Shown one piece after another: positions 8,769 to 17,900 of a stretch of DNA of 28,451 nt (positions are counted from its first letter, which is position 1; the number at the start of each line of letters is the position of its first letter). The DNA is taken from contig JAHEYE010000027.1 of the NCBI GenBank assembly GCA_023251695.1, positions 3,960-32,410 of the forward strand, written 5' to 3'. A model generated the notes under the pieces. It had not been told where the DNA came from, searched no databases, and saw only the letters and a list, made by a program, of their open reading frames with translations. A program made the translations under genes and the position numbers. Source of the stretch: Sphingobacteriaceae bacterium (GTDB lineage Bacteria > Bacteroidota > Bacteroidia > B-17B0 > Aurantibacillaceae).

Positions 8769-9479
8769 TTAGTTGGAGAGGCTATAGAAGGAATTGCTCA
8801 CTTTTAGTTTGGTTTTCTCGAGCGCAGTTTTATTTGCGCTAAATCTTATTTTAGTGCCATCCACATACAAACTAATATGACTCCCTATGGTTTCTAAAAG
8901 CGTATTTTCAGTAATAAACAGAACCGTTTTCCCTATACAGAGTTTTTTAATGCGGTTAAATTGCGATTGGCCCGCCTCTGTGAAAAACAACATTTTGTAA
9001 TTGTTTGCCGGATTAAAAGTCTCGACAACTATAGCCTGTTTGTTCACTGTTTTTCCGTAAACCTGACCAACCAATGCTTGTTTAATTGGCGATTCACCCA
9101 CTATACCGATATTAAAGGATTCGAATTTTCCTTCGGCCGGCCAAAAAATATAGGACAAAAAGTTATAAAGGAAGATGGCTTTTTTATCGTATTCTTCTTT
9201 TCCTGAAATCAGACTTGGACGGGGTTTAACTTTGAAGCCCCGTTCACCGCCTTTGTTATTGGCTAGACTGTTTTTGTCACGCTCAACGCGGTATAAACTA
9301 TCAAGCGAATAAATTAAACGCGTTAAACTATCGTTTTCCACAGCAAGTTTATTAAGTACTTCCTCCAACACATTTTTCTCAGCCGTTTTTTCGTCCTGCA
9401 TGTCCAGATATTTCTTTTTAGAAACACAAGAAGCCAGAAAAAAAATGCAGCAGATAATTATTATGGAGCGGAATTTCAT
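8769..9479 (-). CDS. Lipoprotein with coiled-coil stalk and YfiR-like (DUF4154) domain
   Basis: A 236-residue protein in two parts. Residues 1-18 form a lipoprotein signal ending in LASC (acylated Cys18). They are followed by VSKKKYLDMQDEKTAEKN and a heptad-like helix up to about residue 72, resembling the N-terminal stalk of OmpA-family lipoproteins. Residues about 95-236 match the YfiR/HmsC-like domain: KKAIFLYNFLSYIFWPAEGKFESFNIGIVGES, KTVNKQAIVVETF, KMLFFTEAGQS and GSHISLYVDGTKIRFSANKTALEKTKLKVS. In Pseudomonas, YfiR is a soluble periplasmic repressor of a diguanylate cyclase; here the domain appears tethered to a membrane, with no such cyclase nearby. It diverges from msrB; both have their own -7 boxes. 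Confidence 0.85.
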   Translation of the reverse strand: MKFRSIIIICCIFFLASCVSKKKYLDMQDEKTAEKNVLEEVLNKLAVENDSLTRLIYSLDSLYRVERDKNSLANNKGGERGFKVKPRPSLISGKEEYDKKAIFLYNFLSYIFWPAEGKFESFNIGIVGESPIKQALVGQVYGKTVNKQAIVVETFNPANNYKMLFFTEAGQSQFNRIKKLCIGKTVLFITENTLLETIGSHISLYVDGTKIRFSANKTALEKTKLKVSNSFYSLSN

Positions 9480-9488
9480 TTAGTCCGT

Positions 9489-9496
9489 CAAATGTA
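9489..9496 (-). promoter_or_regulatory. -7 box for the YfiR-domain lipoprotein (TACATTTG)
   Basis: An exact TAnnTTTG match on the minus strand, nine bases upstream of the ATG at 9479. No TTG is found at the usual -33 distance, so it is supported by the -7 half and its position only. Confidence 0.45.
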
Positions 9497-9556
9497 ACAA
9501 TTATTTGATTTTTGAATGTTTGTTAATATTCCTTAAAAACCTATTATTATGTAAGG

Positions 9557-9564
9557 TACATTTG
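9557..9564 (+). promoter_or_regulatory. -7 box for msrB (TACATTTG)
   Basis: An exact TAnnTTTG match, 31 bases upstream of the msrB ATG and identical to the box on the opposite strand at 9489-9496. The -33 half is weak: a TTG at 9520-9522 is too far upstream. Confidence 0.5.
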
Positions 9565-9595
9565 TTCCCATCGTCTTATTTATAAAAGATAACCT

Positions 9596-10099
9596 ATGAA
9601 AAAGCTATTAATTACATTTGCATCGCTTATCATGTTAAGCTGTTCAAGTCAGACAAATAAAAAGGAATTAACTACATCAACCCCAAAACCTATGGACACG
9701 AATTATAACAAAACAGAAGCCGAGTGGAAAAAAACACTTTCCGATGAACAATATCATGTATTACGTCAGAAAGGAACTGAAAGTCCTTTTACCGGACAAT
9801 ATAATTTACATTTCGAGAAAGGTATTTATAAATGTGCGGGCTGCGGTTACGAACTTTTTACGAGCGACCAGAAATTTGAATCGCATTGCGGATGGCCTAG
9901 TTTTGATAATGAAATAGGTGATGGAACGCACATTAAAAAAATAAAAGATATGAGTCTGGGAATGGCACGGACAGAAATAGTTTGTGCAAGATGTAACGGA
10001 CATTTAGGCCATATTTTTGATGATGGTCCGACTAAAACAGGAATGCGTTATTGTATTAATTCGGTAAGTATTGATTTTAAACCGGAAGATAAAAAGTAA
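9596..10099 (+). CDS. msrB: Peptide-methionine (R)-S-oxide reductase, exported lipoprotein form
   Basis: MsrB reduces the R-epimer of methionine sulfoxide in proteins. The 167 residues begin with a lipoprotein signal ending in IMLSC (acylated Cys16), so the enzyme should be membrane-anchored in the envelope rather than cytosolic. The domain starts at EAEWKKTLSDEQYHVLRQKGTE (about 41-62). Zinc-binding pairs are Cys80/Cys83 (CAGC) and Cys130/Cys133 (CARC). The catalytic Cys153 is in RYCINSVS, and Cys98 in SHCGWPSF could act as the resolving cysteine. No MsrA domain is fused or adjacent. Its stop codon abuts a tandem-repeat array, and it is convergent with the gene ending at 10334. Confidence 0.95.
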   Translation: MKKLLITFASLIMLSCSSQTNKKELTTSTPKPMDTNYNKTEAEWKKTLSDEQYHVLRQKGTESPFTGQYNLHFEKGIYKCAGCGYELFTSDQKFESHCGWPSFDNEIGDGTHIKKIKDMSLGMARTEIVCARCNGHLGHIFDDGPTKTGMRYCINSVSIDFKPEDKK

Positions 10100-10333
10100 G
10101 CAGGTTTCAGAAGGCAGGTTTCAGAAGGCAGAATGCAGTAGGCAGAATGCAGTAGGCAGAATGCAGTAGGCAGAATGCAGTAGGCAGAATGCAGTAGGCA
10201 GAATGCAGTAGGCAGAATGCAGTAGGCAGAATGCAGTAGGCAGAATGCAGTAGGCAGAATGCAGTAGGCAGTAGGAAGTAAATATATTTTAAAATTTTAA
10301 CTGCTTTCTGCCTTCTCAATACTGCCTTCTGAA
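10100..10333. repeat. Heptamer-based inverted-arm element A (tandem 14-bp array)
   Basis: The left arm (10100-10280) is periodic at 14 bp, i.e. two 7-bp units. It has two copies of the type GGCAGGTTTCAGAA (the first starts one base degenerate), then ten perfect copies of GGCAGAATGCAGTA (10127-10266), then one diverged copy. A spacer of about 19 A/T bases (10281-10299) follows. The right arm (10300-10333) has pyrimidine-rich 7-bp units such as ACTGCCT and TCTGCCT. A 12-bp perfect inverted repeat, TTCAGAAGGCAG (10106-10117 and 10120-10131), pairs with CTGCCTTCTGAA (10322-10333). The element fills the gap between the stop codons of msrB and the gene at 10334. No coding function is supported. Confidence 0.9.
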
Positions 10334-10693
10334 CTATTCTTCTTCTTTTTTATCGTTATTTCCGACAATACTATTGAGGATACTGGTAACAAGGGATAAT
10401 ATAAGGCTGAATAAAAGGGCCCACCAAAAGCCACTGACATGAAATTCGGGAATCAGTCGGGAGGCCAAAATAATCATCCCCGCATTTATCACCAAAAGGA
10501 AAAAACCAAGGGTAAAAAAGGTAATAGGAATTGTTAAAATTGTTAAAATAGGCTTTACCACCGTGTTTAAAAAAGCCAGTACAACAGCGACCAGAAGAGC
10601 ACTTAAAAAATCGGTTACCTGTACCCCCGGCAATAACCACGCGGTAAACAACACGGCAACCGCCGAAATAAGTATGTTAAGGATGAATTTCAT
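10334..10693 (-). CDS. PF04020-type (phage holin family 4-like) membrane protein
   Basis: A 119-residue inner-membrane protein with about four membrane segments: residues 3-20, 28-48, 53-76 and 87-109. Motifs typical of the Phage_holin_4_2/YvlD-like family are present: AWLLPGVQVTDFLSALLVAVVLAFLNTVVKPIL, ILTIPITFFTLGFFLLVINAG and FWWALLFSLILSLVTSILN. It ends in a charged tail (NNDKKEEE). Despite the family name these are ordinary chromosomal membrane proteins with no proven holin role, and there are no phage genes nearby. Its stop codon abuts element A and its ATG lies 82 bases from the divergent gene at 10776. Confidence 0.85.
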   Translation of the reverse strand: MKFILNILISAVAVLFTAWLLPGVQVTDFLSALLVAVVLAFLNTVVKPILTILTIPITFFTLGFFLLVINAGMIILASRLIPEFHVSGFWWALLFSLILSLVTSILNSIVGNNDKKEEE

Positions 10694-10763
10694 GCCCCAA
10701 AATTACCTCATAATTGATTAATTTTTTAGTTTTTGGCCAAATTTAATATGTATTAAAAAATTG

Positions 10764-10771
10764 TATATTTG
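10764..10771 (+). promoter_or_regulatory. Possible -7 box (TATATTTG) before the TonB-receptor locus
   Basis: An exact TAnnTTTG match ending four bases before the ATG at 10776; TTT rather than TTG lies at the -33 position. If used, the message would be leaderless. The AT-rich setting lowers confidence. Confidence 0.35.
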
Positions 10772-10775
10772 ATAC

Positions 10776-11111
10776 ATGATTCTGAAAAGCAAATTAACCA
10801 AAATAATCGTGTTCTCAATTCTGTTTTTGAGCACACTTTGGTTAGTTACACCAAAAGTTTACATCCATAAACTTTTAAATCACAATCACGAAACGGTAAA
10901 AACAAATGGAGAAACTTCGGTTCAAACCGAGGCAACCCAGGATTGCGATTTCGACAAATACGATTCGCCTGTTTATTTTACCATTTTCAAATTCATCAAT
11001 AATTTCATTCCCATCAAACCTAAACAGGAAGCAGTTTTGATTGCTCCCTCAAAGGATTACAGTTCGTATGTAGGTGATTCAGGCTCGTCACGCGCGCCTC
11101 CTATCGCTTAA
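10776..11111 (+). CDS. Small exported protein preceding a TonB-dependent receptor
   Basis: A 111-residue protein with an N-terminal hydrophobic helix (about 9-25) acting as a signal or anchor. It has a histidine cluster (HKLLNHNHE, about 31-39), a single cysteine in DCDFDKYDSPVYF and the C-terminal tail GSSRAPPIA. Small Bacteroidota proteins with a signal helix, His/Cys cluster, CDF-like motif and terminal RAPP or RGPP often sit directly before TonB-dependent receptors. This one ends 59 bases before the receptor. A role in metal or haem handling is inferred from context and residues and is not established. Confidence 0.7.
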   Translation: MILKSKLTKIIVFSILFLSTLWLVTPKVYIHKLLNHNHETVKTNGETSVQTEATQDCDFDKYDSPVYFTIFKFINNFIPIKPKQEAVLIAPSKDYSSYVGDSGSSRAPPIA

Positions 11112-11170
11112 GTTTTTTCCTTTTCCATTTTTTTAATTTCTGACTCTTCGGGTCAAATCAATTTTATTTA

Positions 11171-13654
11171 ATGAAAAAAATTATAGGGTTGCTTCTGCTT
11201 TTGCAGACAACTTTAACATACACACAAAATAGTTTAAGCGGAACTATAAAGAACAAAGCAAATCAGGAGGTTTTGCCGGGAGTTCTTATTTATTTTCCGG
11301 ACTTAAAATCAGGCGTCATCTCTGACGCAGGAGGAAAATATACCGTTAATAAACTCCCGAAAATAAAAACGGTTATCGAAGTAAAACTACTTGGTTTTAA
11401 AACGGTGATACAAACTGTCGACCTCAGCACGGTACAACAAATGGATTTTGAATTGGAAGAATCGGTTATTGAAGCCGATGAAATTACGGTGACAGGAACC
11501 TCCCATTCCACCGAACTAAAACGCAATCCGGTTGCAATTGTCGCGGTCGACAGTAAATACTTAAGCGAAAGTGCGGCCAATAATATTATTGATGCCCTTG
11601 CAAAAGTTCCGGGATTAAGCGCCCTTAATACGGGTCCGAATATTTCTAAACCTTACATAAGAGGATTGGGATATAACCGTATCTTAACATTATTCGACGG
11701 GGTGCGCCAGGACGGGCAACAGTGGGGAGATGAACATGGTATTGAAGTGGATCAGTTTTTGATTGACAGGATTGAAGTAGTGAAAGGTCCTGCTAGTTTA
11801 ATTTACGGCAGTGATGCTCTCGCCGGGGCTGTAAATTTAATCCCTGCTCAACCCGCACCCGAAGGCCGTCTGAGAGGAAATTTTACATCCGATTATAAAA
11901 CCAACAATAAACAATTTGCAAGCACTTTAAATCTCGAAAGTAATATGAAAGGTTTTGTTTGGGGATTCAGAGCATCGAAAAAGCAAGCCTCCACCTATAA
12001 AAATAAATACGACGGGAATGTTTTCGGAACTAAATACAATGAAACAGACCTCTATGCTTATTTGGGCATAAATAAATCGTGGGGTTATTCACGTGTTAAT
12101 TTTCTGATGTATGATAATCTGCAGGAAATCCCCGACGGTTCACGCGATTCAAGCAGCCGTAAATTCGTAAAACAGATCACTGAAGAAGATACATTACGGC
12201 CACTTGTTACCAACAGCGAATTAAATAATTATACAATCGGACTTATCCACCAACACATACAACATTACCGTTTGTATACAGATAACCATTTTATTCTGGG
12301 AAAAAGTCATATTGATTTAAAATTAGGCCTTCAGCAAAGCAAGCGTTCAGAATTCTCACATCCGCAACAAGCAGCAATTCCGGGCTTAAATCTTTTATTG
12401 AATTCAATGAACTATGATTTAAAATATCATTTCCCGGAAGTAAAAGATATTGAAGCAAGCATTGGTATAAATGGGATGATTCAGAAAAACAAAAATATAA
12501 ACGCTACCGAATTTGTAATTCCTGACCATGATTTAATTGACGCGGGGCCCTTTATCTTTATTAAAAAATCAATTAAGAAATTGGATATAGCAGGTGGCGC
12601 GCGTTACGATATACGTGCGTACAATAATTCTGCCATGTACACTTCGCGAAATTCAACTACCGGATTTGAAATGCAGGTTGAAAACAATCCGGCTGATACA
12701 AACATCACAAAACAATTCGATGCTTATTCTCATACTTTCACAGGATTCAGCGGAAGTTTAGGTGCAACTTATACCATTCATAAAAATTTATCTGTAAAAA
12801 TAAATGTAGCCCGCGGTTACCGGGCACCAAATATTTCGGAAATCTCAGCTAAAGGCGTACATCCCGGAACCGGATTTCAGCAATTAGGAGACGCTAATTT
12901 CAAACCCGAATTTAATTTACAGGAAGATGTGGGTTTATTATTGAACAGCGAACATATTTCGGCGGGACTCGAATTATTTAATAATGTAATCAGTAATTAT
13001 ATTTACAATGAAAAACTACTTAGTTTAACCGGCGGTGATTCCGTTTTTACTGAATCAGGTATTTCTTATCAGGTATTTAAATTCAGGCAAACCAAAGCAC
13101 AATTATGCGGGGGAGAATTTAATTTCGACATTCACCCTCACCCGCTCGATTGGTTGCATTTTGAGAATACCGCCTCATTTATTTATGCTGTCAATCTGGG
13201 AGGAAATGGCGTTATGGTAACCGATAGTACAAAGTACTTACCCTCTATTGCGCCATTCCACACGAATTCGGAATTAAGAGCGGATGTAAAAAAGAAAATC
13301 GGCTGTTTTTCAAATATATATTTTAAAGCAGGATTTCAGTTTTATGCCGTGCAGAATCAGTTTTATTGGGCTTACGGAACCGAAACCAAAACTGCTTCCT
13401 ATTCTTTATTGGATATTGGCACAGGTTTTGATATAGTATCCTTAAAAGGGAAAACATTTTGCTCGATTATGGTTTCAGTAAGTAATATAACAAATGAGGT
13501 TTATCAGAGTAATATGAGCAGACTTAAATATTTAGATAATTATCCTAACAATTCAACCGGAAGAAGCGGAATATACAATATGGGGCGGAATTTTGGTTTT
13601 AAACTCATTCTTCCTTTAAATGCTAATATCAAATCCAAACCTTTACCAAAGTAA
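11171..13654 (+). CDS. TonB-dependent outer-membrane receptor with carboxypeptidase-regulatory-like N-terminus
   Basis: An 827-residue receptor for active, TonB-driven import across the outer membrane. A signal peptide (about 1-18) is followed by a CarboxypepD_reg-like domain (about 22-107: SLSGTIKNKANQEVLPGVLIYF to DFELEES). Then come a TonB box-like DEITVTG and the plug (about 118-225), with IRGLGYNRILTLFDGVRQDGQQWGDEHG and IEVVKGPASLIYGSDALAGAVNLIPA. The rest is a beta-barrel with NVARGYRAPNISEISAKG near the usual barrel motif and RNFGFKLILPL near the end. No SusD partner is adjacent, which argues against a polysaccharide system. Together with the small His/Cys protein upstream, a metal or metal-chelate substrate is the more likely choice, but the sequence alone does not prove it. 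Confidence 0.93.
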   Translation: MKKIIGLLLLLQTTLTYTQNSLSGTIKNKANQEVLPGVLIYFPDLKSGVISDAGGKYTVNKLPKIKTVIEVKLLGFKTVIQTVDLSTVQQMDFELEESVIEADEITVTGTSHSTELKRNPVAIVAVDSKYLSESAANNIIDALAKVPGLSALNTGPNISKPYIRGLGYNRILTLFDGVRQDGQQWGDEHGIEVDQFLIDRIEVVKGPASLIYGSDALAGAVNLIPAQPAPEGRLRGNFTSDYKTNNKQFASTLNLESNMKGFVWGFRASKKQASTYKNKYDGNVFGTKYNETDLYAYLGINKSWGYSRVNFLMYDNLQEIPDGSRDSSSRKFVKQITEEDTLRPLVTNSELNNYTIGLIHQHIQHYRLYTDNHFILGKSHIDLKLGLQQSKRSEFSHPQQAAIPGLNLLLNSMNYDLKYHFPEVKDIEASIGINGMIQKNKNINATEFVIPDHDLIDAGPFIFIKKSIKKLDIAGGARYDIRAYNNSAMYTSRNSTTGFEMQVENNPADTNITKQFDAYSHTFTGFSGSLGATYTIHKNLSVKINVARGYRAPNISEISAKGVHPGTGFQQLGDANFKPEFNLQEDVGLLLNSEHISAGLELFNNVISNYIYNEKLLSLTGGDSVFTESGISYQVFKFRQTKAQLCGGEFNFDIHPHPLDWLHFENTASFIYAVNLGGNGVMVTDSTKYLPSIAPFHTNSELRADVKKKIGCFSNIYFKAGFQFYAVQNQFYWAYGTETKTASYSLLDIGTGFDIVSLKGKTFCSIMVSVSNITNEVYQSNMSRLKYLDNYPNNSTGRSGIYNMGRNFGFKLILPLNANIKSKPLPK

Positions 13655-13681
13655 TAGCAAAAAAGATTAAATTTGAATGTA

Positions 13682-14788
13682 ATGAAATTGATAAACAAAA
13701 TAATATTAACTATTCTGATTTGTTTTATCTTTTCTAATACAAGAGCACAGGGCGATGACCCACTTCCAATTGCAGATTACGAAGTTGATAATTTATGCTT
13801 TGGAAGCGTAAGCAATTTTACCAATACCTCTACAGCCTTATTGAATCCTGTTTATTTGTGGATTATTTACCAGCAAGGAAACGCTGTTCCTATTTATACG
13901 ACCTCGGCTACCAATATGAGTTTTCTTTTTCCTGTTAAAACTACCTATACAGTTACTTTAAGAGTTACAAATTATAAATCAGCCGTCGATTTTCACTTAG
14001 ATACCGTTTCCAGAAATATAACAATTGATAATTCTCCTTTGGCTAATTTCGATTTCGAGACTTGCCATTCGAAATTTGCTAATCTTAGCTGTTGTACCAA
14101 TTCATATTTATGGGATTTTGGTGACGGAACCCCTACTTCCACTTTAACGGCGCCGGTTCATAGCTATACCGCGTTCGTTAATTACACGGTTACCCTTATC
14201 GCAGGCAACGGAACACAAAGTGATACATTTGCCCTCCAGATCTTTCCATATGCAAATGCCGTTACAGGTAATTTTAATGTGGTAAACGATATCGATACAG
14301 TAAGATTCAATGCTGTTCTTCCAACTTTAGATGATAGTCTGAAAGCTGCTTTCTGGGATTGGGAATGGGATCTCGGGGATGGCACAACTTATGATTTGTA
14401 TGCACAAGCCGGGTGGAACATTAACCATCGTTATCAGAGGTATGAGAAAGATAGTATTTACAATGTAAGCTTATCAGTAAAAGACCTTTGTTTTACGGGA
14501 AGCAGTTTAAAAAAGGTATTAATAAAAGGACTGGGTAAAAACGTAACAAGTACTTATGTATTCCCATCACCGGTGGTATACGGATACCTGAATGTAGAAA
14601 GTAATGAAAAGGATAAGTTAATGGAAATAAAAATCATTGATTGCCTGGGTAAAAAGCTCGATAACCTTACCGTGTGGGACAAGCCTTACGGTTATTATTT
14701 ATGGATCGGAAACATAGCTTCTGGAGTCTATACTGTTCAATTGGTGTTTACTGATAGGGTCGAAAATCATAAAATCGTCAAGGAATAA
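13682..14788 (+). CDS. Secreted PKD-domain protein with T9SS type A-like C-terminus
   Basis: A 368-residue exported protein. I choose ATG 13682 because it gives the signal peptide MKLINKIILTILICFIFSNTRAQG; an in-frame TTG three codons earlier (13673) is a less likely start. Two PKD domains are visible: SYLWDFGDGTPTSTLTAPVHSY (about 145-165) and DWEWDLGDGTTYDLYAQAGWNINHRY (about 225-250). The final 75 residues, with FPSPVVYGYLNVES, IKIIDCLGKKLD and IASGVYTVQLVFTDRVENHKIVKE, match a diverged type A sorting domain (PNP replaced by PSPV). It begins 27 bases after the TonB receptor stop and may be co-transcribed with it. Function is unknown; a cell-surface binding role is plausible. Confidence 0.85.
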   Translation: MKLINKIILTILICFIFSNTRAQGDDPLPIADYEVDNLCFGSVSNFTNTSTALLNPVYLWIIYQQGNAVPIYTTSATNMSFLFPVKTTYTVTLRVTNYKSAVDFHLDTVSRNITIDNSPLANFDFETCHSKFANLSCCTNSYLWDFGDGTPTSTLTAPVHSYTAFVNYTVTLIAGNGTQSDTFALQIFPYANAVTGNFNVVNDIDTVRFNAVLPTLDDSLKAAFWDWEWDLGDGTTYDLYAQAGWNINHRYQRYEKDSIYNVSLSVKDLCFTGSSLKKVLIKGLGKNVTSTYVFPSPVVYGYLNVESNEKDKLMEIKIIDCLGKKLDNLTVWDKPYGYYLWIGNIASGVYTVQLVFTDRVENHKIVKE

Positions 14789-14840
14789 GCTCTATTCATC
14801 TTCTTTTTATTAATACTGGCATAATTATTGTTTTATTTTG

Positions 14841-14878
14841 AACCGGCCGGTTATTCCGGTTGAATTATTACGTTTTTT
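14841..14878 (+). terminator. Weak hairpin and T-run after the PKD gene
   Basis: AACCGG (14841-14846) can pair with CCGGTT (14856-14861), with T6 at 14873-14878. The 11-base gap between stem and T-run makes it a poor terminator. A perfect 12-bp palindrome AACCGGCCGGTT overlaps the left stem, so it could instead be a protein-binding site. Confidence 0.3.
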
Positions 14879-14907
14879 CACTATATTCATCATTAAAATA
14901 AAAGCGC

Positions 14908-17900
14908 ATGAATTTGTTAAAATCATCCCCCGTTAAATCTTTAATTCTTTTAATGATTTTATTTCTCGGAACATTTAATGGTGTTGCGCAAACAGCAGAC
15001 CCTAATCATATTCCCGGAACATTTTGTACCTCTTGTCCGGCTCCGCCCAAATACGCACCTCCTACAATAATGAACGGCAACAATGCTAATGTTACAAGTT
15101 ATACTGCTTCGGCCTGTGGATTGAGTTATGTTTATGCAAGCGTAAAGTTAATGAAGCGTGGTCCCGGAGGTGGTGTTACCCAACCCGCTCCATTGGTTAT
15201 TTCCGGTCTGCCCGGTGGATGCGCTAATATTTTAAAGGCTTTTTTATATGCTGATGCTTCCGGAAACGGTATTGCTGTTACTGCAACGGTCACCAACCCT
15301 TCACTCGTACCAACAGCTTATCCCATGACAATCATTGGAAACGCTCCGGATAAATGCTGGAGTTATTCGGGAAGCTATAGCTACCGTGCTGATATTACTA
15401 CTTGTATAACAGGCAATGGTACTTATTCAATTAGTGGATTACCAACCAACCCTCCTACAGCAGGAAATGACTGTGATGGCGCTACTCTTTTAATTATTTA
15501 TTCAGATCCAAGTCAGACTTATACGGGTCATTTAACTATTGCAGATGGTGCTCACGTTGCAGCACCGGGTACTATTACAAATACCATTTCAATACCGGCT
15601 GCATGTGCTAACTCTACTTTTGCAGAAGGAATGATACTTGTTGCAGATTTTCAAAGTATAGGTAATGCCCCTATGCGAATGAATAGTGCAACAAATAATT
15701 TTACATTAGCCCCTGCTCTGCAAGTTTATTGGAATTTTGTAACCTCTCCTGTTCCTGCAGTTACCGCCGGACAAACAACTTCTATTTTTGGAGTTGGTCC
15801 GTCGTCAGGTGATTGTTTTAATGTTGTAATGAGTGCTTTATACTACAGAACAACCTGTAACACCTGTACGTTCTCTCCGAGTACAATGAGTATTACTGCA
15901 GCTTCTTCACCATCATGTTCAACAGGAACAGGAACTGCCAATGTCAGCGGAGGAACAGGCCCTTATACTTATTCTTGGAATCCAACGGGTGCAACCACGC
16001 AAACTGTTAGCGGTGCCCCGGGTGTTTATACTTGTACAGTAAAAGATGCAAATTGCGGACTAATAACAACAACTGTTAACTTAACAGCTCTGGCGCCTGT
16101 TACTCTTAATATTACAACTAATCAACCATCTTGTATAAATCCTGCAGGAACTTCAACTGCTATTGTAGGTGGAGGCGCAACCGCCAGCGGATTTACCGTT
16201 TCATGGTCACCGTCACCCGGCACAGTTACTCCAACAGGAAATGGTTCTATTGCTTCAGGTTTAAGTCCGGGAACAACCACGGTAACTGTTGTTGATGCAT
16301 CCGGTTGCACAACCAATTCTACATTTACTGTAGGCGGAACAGCCATGACTAATTTCTCTTTAACCGCCTCCGGTACAGCAACACTTACCTGTATTAATCC
16401 TTCTGTGGCCATCATAGCTGTTAATTCTACAACTCTTGGCAATATGACCTATACATGGATGCCGGGAAGTGTAAACGGCGCAACATACAACGCTACAAGT
16501 ACCGGTATTTATACAGTCACAGGTCAGGATTTAGTTGCAGGTTCTTGTCCGCTCACACAAACATTTGCTGTATCACAAAACACTACGGTGCCTAGTATGA
16601 GCGTAAACCCTGTAACAACACAAACTTTATCATGTAACGGTGCCTGTAAATCTTTTACCGCTACAACAACTACAACTACAAACATTATCGGAACATGGGA
16701 TGGTCCGAGCGGACAAATTGTTCCGCCGACCGGAACACCAATGATATTATGTGCAAATGCTCCGGGAACCTATACTGCCAATTTCTGCAATACCATTACA
16801 GGATGCTGCGCTTCAACAACAGTTGCAGTAGTTTCGAGTACAACTGTTCCAACATTAAGTGTTACAGTTTCCACAACAAATGGCTTTACAATTAATTGTA
16901 CCAATCCGAAAGTTATAATGAATACTAATTCAAGCGGTACCTGTGCGCCTATAGGGTATACCTGGACACCGTTAGCTAATCCAAGTGCTTCGGTAATGCC
17001 TGTAGCAGGAGGCTATACCGCTACGATTCCGGGCCAATACGAAGTTACTTTCCATGATTGTAATTTATGTTATGTAACAACAACTATTAGCGTTTTCATT
17101 GATACATTAAGACCAAGTCCTTTTTCAAATACAAACTTACCTAGCAATAGTTATACGATTAATTGCTTTAACCCAACTTTAATTGCGACCGGCATAACAA
17201 CTCCTTTATTACCTCCAACCAGTTATAGCTGGACACAACCCGGTCCGTTAACGATATCTTCTAATACAACACTTATTTCAATGGGTCTTATCCCGGGGCC
17301 TTCAGGTTCAACAGTTACTTATACTGTTGCTGCAATGGGACCAAATGGTTGCGTAGGTAAACAAAAAGTAATTTTTACGAAAGATACTTATACGCCTTCC
17401 TATATTCCAGTGAGTACACCATCAATAGGTATCACTTGCTATAATCCTTGTGTGGCTATTTCACCTTCGGGTACATCCACAGTTCCTGTTACCTTTACGT
17501 TTACTTCTCCTGCGCCTACGCAAACCGCAACAACTTCGGGAGCTTTAATGTGCGTTCCGGGAACTTATACCATGAATTATATTAACCAGTTAAATGGTTG
17601 TCCAGGCACCTCAACTGCTAACATTGCAGTCAACGTATCGCCGCCGGCAATTGTTCCCTTACCGAATGTTACTATCCCTTGCGGACAAATAACCGCGGTT
17701 ATAACGGCAGGGGTATTTACAACTTCGCCAACCTATTCTTATTCATGGACTGGTCCTCCGGGATCCGGAATGAGTTGTATAGGTGGTACGGCCTGTATTA
17801 GTCCTTCAGTAAATATGCCCGGTTATTATGAGGTAAGCATTTTAAATACAGCTAACGGTTGTATTTCTACTAATTCAGTAATTGTTGAATACGGTGCACT

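Noticed and set aside
10127..10266. Possible CRISPR array
   Set aside because: The 14-bp copies are directly contiguous with no unique spacers, and there are no cas genes.
10107..10319. 70-residue minus-strand frame with repeated 'LLHSAYCILPTAF'
   Set aside because: It is a translation of the 14-bp tandem array; 14 is not a multiple of 3 and the frame is open only because the repeat lacks stops. No start context or promoter.
10371..10640. Second minus-strand frame inside the PF04020 gene
   Set aside because: Out-of-frame shadow; the PF04020 frame has the family motifs over its whole length.
10334..10693. Prophage holin
   Set aside because: Family name only; there are no phage genes nearby and PF04020 proteins are ordinary chromosomal membrane proteins.
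13673..13684. TTG start for the PKD-domain gene
   Set aside because: ATG at 13682 gives a standard signal peptide beginning MKLINK; the TTG adds only three residues.
16122..16442. 106-residue antisense frame within the 1199-residue T9SS gene
   Set aside because: Antisense shadow of a Thr/Gly/Pro-rich coding region; the sense frame is complete and has clear domain structure.
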